From: Saprospiraceae bacterium
GTDB lineage: Bacteria > Bacteroidota > Bacteroidia > Chitinophagales > Saprospiraceae
Reading direction: 5' to 3'
DNA length: 37,757 nucleotides
Assembly (NCBI GenBank): GCA_020846655.1
Contig: JADLDL010000223.1
Span: 1 to 37,757 of the forward strand
Both the position numbers and the translations under genes were made by a program. Positions 1 to 7,348 of the stretch are shown piece by piece; within the stretch, counting starts at the first letter, position 1; the number at the start of each line of letters is the position of its first letter. Below the pieces are notes generated by a model. That model searched no databases and was not told the DNA's origin. It was given only the letters and a program-made list of their open reading frames with translations.

Positions 1-55
1 TGTTTGTTCGCATGGGTATTGGTTAAATGAGAAAAAAGCACCGGTGAAAAATACG

Positions 56-81
56 CCCCCGGTTCTCACTCGAACCGGGGG
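56..81 (-). terminator. Rho-independent terminator of the His-rich lipoprotein gene
   Basis: A 10-bp perfect stem (56-65 with 72-81) and a 6-nt loop. Read on the minus strand it is followed by a short run of T (gcgtattttt), and it lies about 80 bases past the stop of the lipoprotein gene. On the plus strand it has no T tract, so it serves minus-strand transcription. Confidence 0.7.
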
Positions 82-159
82 GTAAAAAGCACAATCCAAA
101 TGCTTGTAAAATCTTGGAACACGGAGCAGACAAAGGCTCCTGAAAACGGAGGATTAGGA

Positions 160-498
160 TTAATGACCGCCGCCGTGGCCGCCGTGACCACCGCCATGAC
201 CGCCGTGGCCGCCGCCACCGTGCGGGCCATTGTGGGTGCCGCTGGTGTCGTGCGGCGGATGCCAGGTCGAGTCCGGGTGTGGGTGCCAGGTCGAATCGGC
301 ATGCAAATGGTGCGGATAGTGCGGATGGTGTGGCATGGTATCCAGGTGCAGCGAATCGCAGTGGTGCCCCAGGCTGTCGCCACGTTCTGTGACAGCCCAG
401 TTGTTGAGGCCCGAGTCGGCCGAAGAAATGCCATCTTTTTGGCAGGAGTAAAGGACGCCGATCGTCAGTACGCCGGCTAGAAACAATAATTTTTTCAT
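160..498 (-). CDS. Histidine/glycine-rich lipoprotein
   Basis: A 112-residue protein with an N-terminal Lys-Lys, a hydrophobic stretch and a lipobox-like LYSC with Cys about residue 19, so a lipoprotein is predicted. The mature part is extremely His-rich: about 20 His in the last 70 residues, first in HHPHYPHH-type clusters, then two near-copies of DSTWHPHP, then GGH/GGGH repeats up to the C-terminus. I know no named family for it. The composition suggests binding of Ni, Zn, Cu or Co at the cell surface or in the periplasm, but that is inferred from composition only. It lies downstream of the sigma/anti-sigma pair on the same strand, but a strong terminator at 602-633 separates them, so it is probably its own unit. 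Lipoprotein call good, function unknown. Confidence 0.75.
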   Translation of the reverse strand: MKKLLFLAGVLTIGVLYSCQKDGISSADSGLNNWAVTERGDSLGHHCDSLHLDTMPHHPHYPHHLHADSTWHPHPDSTWHPPHDTSGTHNGPHGGGGHGGHGGGHGGHGGGH

Positions 499-601
499 TG
501 AAAAAATCGTGGATTTGGTTGCTGCAAAGCACTATTGATTTGCTGTCAGACTGTACGGAACCACGCCGGAACAGGTTGCGTGTGCAGGCCCGGAAAAGTA
601 A

Positions 602-633
602 AAAAATGCCCGGCGCACGCGCCGGGCATTTTT
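602..633 (-). terminator. Terminator after the sigma/anti-sigma-like operon
   Basis: Arms 602-616 and 619-633 are perfect complements (aaaaatgcccggcgc and its reverse complement). The GC core carries a T run in the minus direction. It lies 46 bases after the stop of the barrel-domain gene. The symmetrical A/T flanks would let it work in both directions. Confidence 0.85.
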
Positions 634-678
634 CAACTGTTTGATTTTTAGTTTATTGCAAACAAAATGCTACTGGTG

Positions 679-2121
679 TCAAAACGTGTACTGGGCCGAA
701 ACCTGCGCCACCACTGCATGGGGGGCCTCCTGCGAAGCAGCGGCGTTGCGCGAATAATCCGCCCCCAGGCGAAACACCCAATGGCTGGTTTCGAACTCCA
801 GGGCGCCGCCCACCCGCCAGATGTTGCTGAGCCAGCGGGCTTCGGGCCGGGTCACATAATATTCAGGATCGTGATGCCCGGGGCCGGGGCCCGGACCAGG
901 ATCTTTGTCTTCAAATTCAAAACTAAAGATACCCGGCGCCACATGCACCCAACTGTGCGCCACACGCACGGAAGGCCGGATAAAAAAGCGCAGCGGCACC
1001 ACATACCGAAGGCCCAGCGAGTACTGTTGTTGTTTGGGCGAAGCATCGATTTTCACCAGTTCATGGTGGGGCGAAAAGGGCTTGGGTGGCTTGCCCGGAT
1101 AAATATCCTTCGGCAGGTTTTTGTCCACACAAACAGACTGACTCAGCCAATCGGCCGATGCCGTCAACCAGAACTGGTTGATGGGCCGGTATTCCAGCGC
1201 CACACCGGCGCCTTTCAGGGTCGATATGCCTGCTACCTTGGGCTGCAACTGCCCTGCCAGCAGTTGTACGCCTGCCCGGAACCGGGCCGGTGATTGGCGT
1301 TCCGGTTTGATGACCGGCGGGACCAGTGCCGCCGCCGGCACGGCGGGCCACTCCATGGCCCGTTGTGTGGCGGATGACAGCGGCGCCGGGTCAAGGGCGG
1401 CCAGTGGCGTCAGCGGCGGCGCGACGACGGGTGCAGCGGCGACCAGCGGCGCAGCCGGGTCGCCCGGGTTGTTGTTCGGTGGCGTTGGTGGGGCCTTTGC
1501 AAGGGTGGGTGTTTCGGCTGGAGCCGGCTGCTGTGTGTGGTCGGTTACCGGGGCAGTGGATGGTGGTGTAGCGGTTTGCGCATAGGCATTGTTGTTGTCG
1601 GCAGAAGGCAGTTGCGAAGAAGCATTGCCCGGTATCTTGGCAGCGGGGTGAATATGTTTGGCTTGACGGGTGTGGGTGGCCTGGGTATCTGCGATGGAGG
1701 CTCGTTGTAGTCCTATGCTGTTGGTGTGGGAAAGATCCGGATGTCGGTTGGGCAAACCCGGCAGCGGAAGGGCCGTTGGCGGGAAGGCGTCCGGGGCTGC
1801 GTCGGCGGTTTCGGCAGGCAACAAACCGGGCAGGCTGGCTGTGGGTACAGCAGGGCCTTGTTCAGCCTGCCATTCGGCGATGGCTGCGCGGAGCTCTTTG
1901 TTTTCGGCCCGGGTGTTTTGAATTTCCCAAACCAAATACGCCGCAATGGCGACCAGGCTGGCCGCCGCCAGTTTCCAAAACCGCAGGTAAGACGTGCCGC
2001 CGAGGTTGCCCGCAGCATAGGCGTCAAGCCGCTTCGACATCGCATTCCAGTTTTTCCCCTGGTTGGGAAACTCAGACTCTTCATTGAGCCGGTCGGCAAA
2101 ATATTTGTCAAAATCGCTCAT
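679..2121 (-). CDS. Anti-sigma-factor-like membrane protein with C-terminal beta-barrel-like domain
   Basis: 480 residues. Residues 1-45 are polar and probably cytoplasmic. A single hydrophobic helix follows (about 48-67, with LAAASLVAIAAYLVW), then a short charged helix. Residues 90-270 are a Pro/Ala/Thr-rich low-complexity linker. The last 200 residues show alternating, aromatic-rich strands (for example FWLTASADWL, YSLGLRYVVPLRFF, WVFRLGADYS) and end in Phe, as outer-membrane beta-barrel proteins do. The start codon overlaps the stop of the upstream ECF sigma gene (ATGA), so the two are translationally coupled. This position and the short cytoplasmic head plus one transmembrane helix fit an anti-sigma factor; no zinc motif (HxxxCxxC) is present. 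A barrel-like tail on an inner-membrane anti-sigma protein is unusual. Role in holding the sigma factor is inferred from context. Confidence 0.65.
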   Translation of the reverse strand: MSDFDKYFADRLNEESEFPNQGKNWNAMSKRLDAYAAGNLGGTSYLRFWKLAAASLVAIAAYLVWEIQNTRAENKELRAAIAEWQAEQGPAVPTASLPGLLPAETADAAPDAFPPTALPLPGLPNRHPDLSHTNSIGLQRASIADTQATHTRQAKHIHPAAKIPGNASSQLPSADNNNAYAQTATPPSTAPVTDHTQQPAPAETPTLAKAPPTPPNNNPGDPAAPLVAAAPVVAPPLTPLAALDPAPLSSATQRAMEWPAVPAAALVPPVIKPERQSPARFRAGVQLLAGQLQPKVAGISTLKGAGVALEYRPINQFWLTASADWLSQSVCVDKNLPKDIYPGKPPKPFSPHHELVKIDASPKQQQYSLGLRYVVPLRFFIRPSVRVAHSWVHVAPGIFSFEFEDKDPGPGPGPGHHDPEYYVTRPEARWLSNIWRVGGALEFETSHWVFRLGADYSRNAAASQEAPHAVVAQVSAQYTF

Positions 2122-2678
2122 GGTTTTCGCGAAAATTCAAAATCTTCAGACAAAATGGATTTCAGGTGCTGCCGGGCCCGGGCCAGGTTCGACTTGGAGG
2201 TGCCCACGTTGATTTCCAGCATACCGGCAATCTCTTCGTGGGCAAAACCATCGACAACAAACAGGTTGAACACCGTGCGGTAGGCCGGGGGCAATTGGTC
2301 CAGCATGGCAAAAATTTGATCGCGGGTAAGGCTTTCAACGATACCCGAATCAGACTCGGCGTCGTGCCAGGGCTGCAAGGCCAGCATGGGCGGGGTGGAC
2401 AGGCTGCTGCGGAGTCGGTCGATAGCCGTATTGATAATCACCCGGCGGAGCCACAGCCGAAAGGGTTGTTCCCCCGAATACAGATGAATTTTGGTGAATA
2501 CCTTAAAAAAAGAATCGTTCACCACCTCTTCCGAGGTTTCTGAATTGCCCGTATACCGGCGCGCTATGCTCATGGCATAGTTGTAAAACATGGCATAAAG
2601 CCGATGCTGGCTGGCGCGTTTATTCTGCCGGCAACCTTCAATGACTTGAACGATATCTGCGTGCACCTTGTCTTCCAC
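2118..2678 (-). CDS. ECF RNA polymerase sigma factor (sigma-70 family)
   Basis: 186 residues, a normal ECF length. Sigma region 2 lies at about 25-95: it has the helix AMSIARRYTGNSETSEEVVN and the conserved FFKVFTKI that contacts core polymerase. Region 4 lies at about 125-180, with LPPAYRTVFNLFVVDGFAHE and then a helix-turn-helix in EEIAGMLEINVGTSKSNL followed by ARARQHLKSIL. There is no long anti-sigma or extension domain. The gene leads a two-gene unit whose second gene encodes a membrane protein starting inside this stop codon. It probably directs polymerase to an envelope-related regulon and is held inactive by the membrane partner. The specific trigger and targets cannot be read from the sequence. 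Confidence 0.92.
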   Translation of the reverse strand: MEDKVHADIVQVIEGCRQNKRASQHRLYAMFYNYAMSIARRYTGNSETSEEVVNDSFFKVFTKIHLYSGEQPFRLWLRRVIINTAIDRLRSSLSTPPMLALQPWHDAESDSGIVESLTRDQIFAMLDQLPPAYRTVFNLFVVDGFAHEEIAGMLEINVGTSKSNLARARQHLKSILSEDFEFSRKP

Positions 2679-2803
2679 GAAAAAGGAGGTTTCCGGGTTG
2701 CGTGGGTGAATAAAAATTTTAGCAAAAAAACGAATTTACTCCAGGCCACCCGCGCAGTAAAATGGCCTTTTGCTCAAATCATCTTTCCCGGATTGTCCCT
2801 TTT

Positions 2804-3304
2804 TCAACGGACGATATTCTTTTTTTCAAGGCGTTTGTGCAGCGGCACCAGCAGTTGCAAGGCCGCCGACCCATACCAGGGGTGCAATTCCATGGCCAGG
2901 CGCCCGGCCTGGATGGCTGGGTCTGAGGCCGTCAGCGCGCGGGCTTCTTCCACCGTAGCGACGTTGAAAATATAAATGCCGCGCACCTCGCCGTTGTCCA
3001 AAAACGGGCCGGCCGCCACAAGTTTACCGGATTCGGCCATGCGGACAATGTTTTCCATATGCGCCTTTTGCAGGTTGGCGGCCGTCGTGGAATCCTGGCT
3101 GCGGTTTGGGCCTTTTTTCAAAAAAGCCATCACATAGGCTTTCATGCCGTAATCGTCGGCGCCCAATTGGGCGGCCAGCGCCGGGTCGTAGGGCGCGCCG
3201 GGCGCCGTAAGTTGGGCATACAAATCGGGTTGGGGCCGCTTGGCCGGGGTCGCGCAGTGGTACAGGGCCAGCGAAAAAAGAAGCCATACGGCAGGGTGTT
3301 TCAT
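2804..3304 (-). CDS. YCII-related domain protein, exported or lipoprotein
   Basis: I take the start at ATG 3304, giving MKHPAVWLLFSLALYHC; an upstream ATG at 3328 would add eight polar residues before the signal sequence. The hydrophobic N-terminus ends in LYHC, a weak lipobox with His at -1, so lipidation is uncertain. The remaining 145 residues match the YCII fold (dimeric alpha-beta barrel of the YciI family). Visible family features are MKAYVMAFLKKGPNRSQD, AHMENIVRMAESGKLVAAGPF, GIYIFNV and AIQAGRLAMELHPWYG. YciI-like proteins are small, often of unknown activity; some dehydrochlorinase-like roles are known. The gene is divergent from the LVIVD-repeat gene, with 154 bases between. Family fairly sure, function unknown. 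Confidence 0.8.
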   Translation of the reverse strand: MKHPAVWLLFSLALYHCATPAKRPQPDLYAQLTAPGAPYDPALAAQLGADDYGMKAYVMAFLKKGPNRSQDSTTAANLQKAHMENIVRMAESGKLVAAGPFLDNGEVRGIYIFNVATVEEARALTASDPAIQAGRLAMELHPWYGSAALQLLVPLHKRLEKKNIVR

Positions 3305-3458
3305 AACTTGTTCGTTTTTAATGTACACAGTAGAATGCTGCCCACGGAAGGCGGCAGCGCAGTTTTTTTACAAAAAGGTACTTTTGAACATAAATGCCCG
3401 GGGCAAACTGCGGCAATTCCGGCTTTTTTATGCTGCAAATCGACAAAACCACCACACC

Positions 3459-4895
3459 ATGCCCATCTTCAGAGTTCTGCTCCCCCTGATTGTTTGTCTG
3501 CACGGTTTGTTGCAGGAATCCAGTGGCCAAACGGCCGACAGCCTGGTGTTCACACCGGCCGCCGCCTACCCTTATCCCGCCCCATACTCTGCCTACACCG
3601 CCCGCTTCGACCGGCTCGGCCGGCCCTATATTTATTCCGCCAATAAAGAGTACGGCGTGGTGATTTTCAAATATACCCAGGCGCCGGTGCTGACTCCCGT
3701 GCGGGTCTTCATGGTTACGCAATTTCAAAACCTGAAACCGACCGACCTGGTACAGCGAGGCCAGTACCTGTACGTTGCCCTGGGCGATTTTGAAGGCCTC
3801 TTGCCGCAGGCTGCGGGCCTGGCCATCATCGATATTTCAAACCCCGAAAGCGCCACCATCGTGGGGCAATGGAACAATCCAACATTCAACAAAGGATGCG
3901 CAGCCCTCTGTGTCGACAGTACCTATGCCTACCTGGCACTCATGGAAAAAGGCATCCTGATCCTGGACATCAGCAACCCCGCTGCCCCTGCTTTTGTTTC
4001 CCAATTCACACCCGATCTCAACTGGCCCACTCCGCCGGGCTTGTTCAATGTGCCGCATGCCAGAGGCCTGGCCCTGCGCGATACCGAGCTCTGGGTGAGT
4101 TTTGATGCCGGCGGCCTGCGCCGCATCGACATATCCGACAAACTCTCCCCCAAAGAACGCACCCAATACCTCCTCCCGGCCCTCGACGCTACAGCGCAAC
4201 CGGCCTACAACTCGGCCGTCCTGGCCGGCCACTACCTGTATGCCGCCGTCGACTATTGCGGCCTGGAAGTGCTGGACATCAGCGACCCCGCCCAGCCCCA
4301 ATCTGCGGCCTGGCTCAACCCCTGGAATTGCTCGAACAGCAGTTGGAACGGAAGTCCCGGCCACAGCAACCAGCTCGCCACCGCCCGGCACGACAGCCTG
4401 TTGTTCCTCTCCGGGGCCGATACCGAGCTGCTGGCTTATTCGGTCAGCAGCCCCGGGCAGCCCCGCCTCGTCGGCCAATGGGGCATGCTGCACGACAGCC
4501 TGGCCACCTGGGGCGTCGACGCCAACGACAGCCTGGTGCTGCTGGCCCAACTTTGGAACCCGCTGGATGTTCCGTTCGTGGCCAAAAAAGGCGGCCTGAC
4601 GCTCCTGCGCTGGCAGTACGCCAAAACCAGTGCCGCCGCCGATCCCGCCGCCCCTGCGCCGACGCTACGCCTGGCCCCCAACCCGGTTCATCAATGGCTG
4701 CTGCTTCAATTTGAGGGCTTGGGAGAAAGCAGCTGGAGCCTGTACAACGCGCTGGGCGCCACGGTGCTGCATGGCCGGCAGCCGGCGGAGCAAGCCACCC
4801 TGCACCTGGACCTCCAACACCTGCCTCCGGGCGTTTACCGGCTTTGCTGGCGGGCCGGACAGCGGGCTGGCAGCCGGCTGGTGCTCAAGCAATAG
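3459..4895 (+). CDS. Secreted LVIVD-repeat protein with T9SS sorting domain
   Basis: 478 residues from ATG 3459. The open frame extends 73 codons further upstream, but that part has no signal sequence or coding character, whereas MPIFRVLLPLIVCLHGLL is a good signal peptide. The body is a beta-propeller-like array of LVIVD repeats: LAIIDISNPESATIVGQW, ILILDISNPAAPAFVSQF, LRRIDISDKLSPK, LEVLDISDPAQPQSAAWL and a degenerate LLAYSVSSPGQPRLVGQW. The last 75 residues are a type A T9SS sorting domain, with LRLAPNPVHQWLLLQF, the SLYNALGATVL strand, LPPGVYRLCW and a basic end LVLKQ. The protein is thus exported by Sec, then by type IX secretion to the cell surface or medium. Likely an adhesin or scaffold; no catalytic motif seen. 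Confidence 0.88.
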   Translation: MPIFRVLLPLIVCLHGLLQESSGQTADSLVFTPAAAYPYPAPYSAYTARFDRLGRPYIYSANKEYGVVIFKYTQAPVLTPVRVFMVTQFQNLKPTDLVQRGQYLYVALGDFEGLLPQAAGLAIIDISNPESATIVGQWNNPTFNKGCAALCVDSTYAYLALMEKGILILDISNPAAPAFVSQFTPDLNWPTPPGLFNVPHARGLALRDTELWVSFDAGGLRRIDISDKLSPKERTQYLLPALDATAQPAYNSAVLAGHYLYAAVDYCGLEVLDISDPAQPQSAAWLNPWNCSNSSWNGSPGHSNQLATARHDSLLFLSGADTELLAYSVSSPGQPRLVGQWGMLHDSLATWGVDANDSLVLLAQLWNPLDVPFVAKKGGLTLLRWQYAKTSAAADPAAPAPTLRLAPNPVHQWLLLQFEGLGESSWSLYNALGATVLHGRQPAEQATLHLDLQHLPPGVYRLCWRAGQRAGSRLVLKQ

Positions 4896-5063
4896 CCGAA
4901 CAACCATTGGGTTGGAGAGCCTGAAATTGAATATATTACCACGCATGGCGACGGCAATTGCCCGGGCAAACCCAAAAAAATGTGGTGCCGGTTTGTGCAA
5001 ATGCACGGGAGGCTGCATCCAATCCCCGTTTCCGATTCATTTTTCAATAAACCAGTTTAACCC

Positions 5064-6719
5064 ATGCGAATATTCATGATCAACCTGCTCCTCTGTGGGT
5101 GGGCAGTAACGCTGCGTGCCGGCGGACCGGCAGTGAGCCCCAAAATCTCGGAAGTGACGGTGTATCGTTCCGGCGCCAAAGTGAGCAGTACGGCTACCGT
5201 GAAGGTGCCGGCGGGCGCTTCGGAAGTTGTTTTTGAAAACCTGTCGCCCTATTTCAACGGCAGCAGTTTGCAGGTAAAAATCAAGGGCGATGCCCGCCTC
5301 AACTCCGCCGTTTTCCAATTGAAAACACCCGGACCGGGCCCCGAAGACCCGCGGGCGCAGGTGTTGCGCGATTCGCTGCTGTTGTTGGGCGACAACATCG
5401 TCCGCTTGAACAACGAACGCGAAGTTCTCAAAGAAGAAATCGATATGATCCGCAAAAACCAACAGCGGGTCTCTACCTACCTGCCCGGCCAAAATGGCAG
5501 CACGACCCTTTCTGTGAGCGAATTGCGCGAACTAACGGCCTATTACATTCAGCGCCTTGGCCTGGTAAAGGAGCGCAACCTCCAGCTTGATATCCAGCAG
5601 CGCTGGTTCAACAAACTACTGGAACGTATGAACCAGGACCTGCTGTTGCTCCAGCCCAATACCGCCAACCAAACCGGCGAAATCGTGCTCAAACTGGACG
5701 CCACCACCGCACAAAGCCTGGACATCACCTGCACCTATCTGGTGCTGAACGCCGGCTGGACGCCCCTGTACGACCTCCGCAGCGCCGGCCAGGACAAGCC
5801 CCTTCAACTCGTGTACAAAGCCAACGTACACAACAGCAGCGGTTTCGACTGGAAATCGGTGCTGCTGCATTTGTCTACCGCCCAGCCCCTGGCCAACAAC
5901 AACCGCCCGATCCTCAACCCGGTGTTTGTGGATTTCCGGACCGTAGCCGTGTACCGCGACCAGGTCCTCAGCGCGCCCTCCACGACGAATATGTACCAAC
6001 TAAAGCAACTGGAAACAGAGGACATTGCGCGCGCTGCCGATGAAGTTGTAGCACCCGAATTTGGGGCCGGCGGCGAACCCCTGGGGGCGGTCGGCGACGA
6101 CAATTTCATCACCACCTTCGATTTGTCGGCCCCCCAAACGGTGCTGGCCAATGGCCAGGACAATATCGTGACCGTCGACGAACGCGAACTACCTGCTGAA
6201 TATGAATACCATGCCGTGCCAAAAGTAGAATCTGCCGTATTTTTACTGGCCAAACTGACCGACTACGGCCAGTACAACCTGCTGCCGGGCACGGCCAATA
6301 TTTTCTTCGAAGACACCTACGTGGGCCAAACCTGGGTAGACCCCAACATCACCGCCGACACCTTGTTGTTGTCCTTGGGCCGCGACGAGCAGATCAGTAT
6401 CAAACGGGTACAGCCCAAGGATTTCAAGGAGCGGCGCAAGGTGTTCAACAGCAAGATCCGGGAAAGCTATGCGTTTGAAATTTCAATTAAAAACAACAAA
6501 AACAAAGCGATTATCGTGGATTTGCTGGACCAGATTCCAGTGTCGCGCCAAAAAGACATCGTCGTCACGCTGGACGACAAAGATGGCGCCGAATACCTGG
6601 AGGACTTTGGCAAACTCGAGTGGAAAATAGAGGTGCCACCAGGCAAAAACAAAAAAGTGCGGTTCAAATACTCTATCGAATACCCGAAAGACAAAGCCAT
6701 CGGGACCTTTCGGGGCTAG
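5064..6719 (+). CDS. DUF4139 domain-containing (mucoidy-inhibitor MuiA-like) protein
   Basis: 551 residues with a short signal peptide ending near AVTLRAGG. Residues about 28-125 fit DUF4140, the N-terminal domain of this family (ISEVTVYRSGAKVSSTATV, then a hydrophobic LPxGxSEVVFENL-like strand). A coiled-coil segment follows (about 108-200). From about 215 to the end is DUF4139, with LDITCTYLVLNAGWTPLYDL, a run of beta strands, ANIFFEDTYVGQTWVDP and the C-terminal FKYSIEYPKDKAIG. The length is usual for the family. The name MuiA comes from a mucoidy-related locus; the molecular role is not established. It stands 168 bases after the LVIVD gene. Just after its stop lies the first copy of the GAATGAT inverted repeat. 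Confidence 0.85.
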   Translation: MRIFMINLLLCGWAVTLRAGGPAVSPKISEVTVYRSGAKVSSTATVKVPAGASEVVFENLSPYFNGSSLQVKIKGDARLNSAVFQLKTPGPGPEDPRAQVLRDSLLLLGDNIVRLNNEREVLKEEIDMIRKNQQRVSTYLPGQNGSTTLSVSELRELTAYYIQRLGLVKERNLQLDIQQRWFNKLLERMNQDLLLLQPNTANQTGEIVLKLDATTAQSLDITCTYLVLNAGWTPLYDLRSAGQDKPLQLVYKANVHNSSGFDWKSVLLHLSTAQPLANNNRPILNPVFVDFRTVAVYRDQVLSAPSTTNMYQLKQLETEDIARAADEVVAPEFGAGGEPLGAVGDDNFITTFDLSAPQTVLANGQDNIVTVDERELPAEYEYHAVPKVESAVFLLAKLTDYGQYNLLPGTANIFFEDTYVGQTWVDPNITADTLLLSLGRDEQISIKRVQPKDFKERRKVFNSKIRESYAFEISIKNNKNKAIIVDLLDQIPVSRQKDIVVTLDDKDGAEYLEDFGKLEWKIEVPPGKNKKVRFKYSIEYPKDKAIGTFRG

Positions 6720-6726
6720 AGGGAGG

Positions 6727-6828
6727 GAATGAATGATGAATGATGAATATTTTTGGCGTTCGCTGAGGAGGTTTCCTTCCGTTCAAGCTGAACCTATTCA
6801 TCATTCATCATTCATAACTCATCATTCC
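6727..6828. repeat. Intergenic GAATGAT/ATTCATC inverted repeat, copy A
   Basis: An 18-bp perfect inverted repeat (6731-6748, gaatgatgaatgatgaat, with 6796-6813), followed by an extra half unit ataactcatcattc. Inside it is a short palindrome, gttca-agc-tgaac (6781-6793). It starts 7 bases after the DUF4139 stop. The core is shared with copy B at 15209-15319, including gaatattttt, gttcgc, ccgttcaagc and gaacc, so the two are related elements and not chance repeats. Confidence 0.8.
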
Positions 6829-6862
6829 AAAACATATCTCCGGAGAGATTGTTACAGACGCC

Positions 6863-7318
6863 ATGGCGAAAAAAAAAGCAGACGAGGCCTTCGTCAATCC
6901 GATCGACAAAGATAAAATCTCCGAGACGCCGGGGCTCTTGCCCTATGCCCACCACGCGGGCAGCGCGGTGATCAAACCCGAGGACAAAGGCCGCATTCGG
7001 GGCAACGCCATGACAGCGATGTACGACCAGACGGACCGCCAGATGGAACAATTGCGCCAGCAAATGGAAACCCTGGCCCGGCAAGCCAAGTCCCTGCACA
7101 ACCGCATGACGGTGTCGGAGGTGATTTACAAGGCAGAAATTCCGTTCCAGCCTGTGATCCACCACATTTACCACCTGTACCAGCGCAAATCGGACGGTAC
7201 ACACGTGTTGTCGATGGTATCGCCGGCCGAATGGGGCCGGCGGGCGCCTTACGATCACCTCGCAACGGTCCGGCTCCTCGGCGACCATACCTGGGAAGTG
7301 CTGGAAGGCGGTGTGTAA
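6863..7318 (+). CDS. DUF2452 domain-containing protein
   Basis: A 151-residue soluble protein without signal peptide. It has a conserved PIDKDKISETPGLLPYAHH segment near the N-terminus, a helical, probably coiled-coil middle (QMEQLRQQMETLARQAKSL) and a C-terminal VSPAEWGRRAPYDHLATVRL. This pattern is that of DUF2452, a Bacteroidota/eukaryote family of unknown biochemical role. It follows repeat copy A and converges on the glycosyltransferase gene with only 30 bases between the stops. Family call good, function unknown. Confidence 0.8.
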   Translation: MAKKKADEAFVNPIDKDKISETPGLLPYAHHAGSAVIKPEDKGRIRGNAMTAMYDQTDRQMEQLRQQMETLARQAKSLHNRMTVSEVIYKAEIPFQPVIHHIYHLYQRKSDGTHVLSMVSPAEWGRRAPYDHLATVRLLGDHTWEVLEGGV

Positions 7319-7348
7319 ACAGCCCACTGTTTTTTGCCGAATGGCGAA

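Noticed and set aside
3240-3458. 73 extra codons before the LVIVD-repeat protein.
   Set aside because: They overlap the divergent YCII gene, and the signal peptide begins at 3459.
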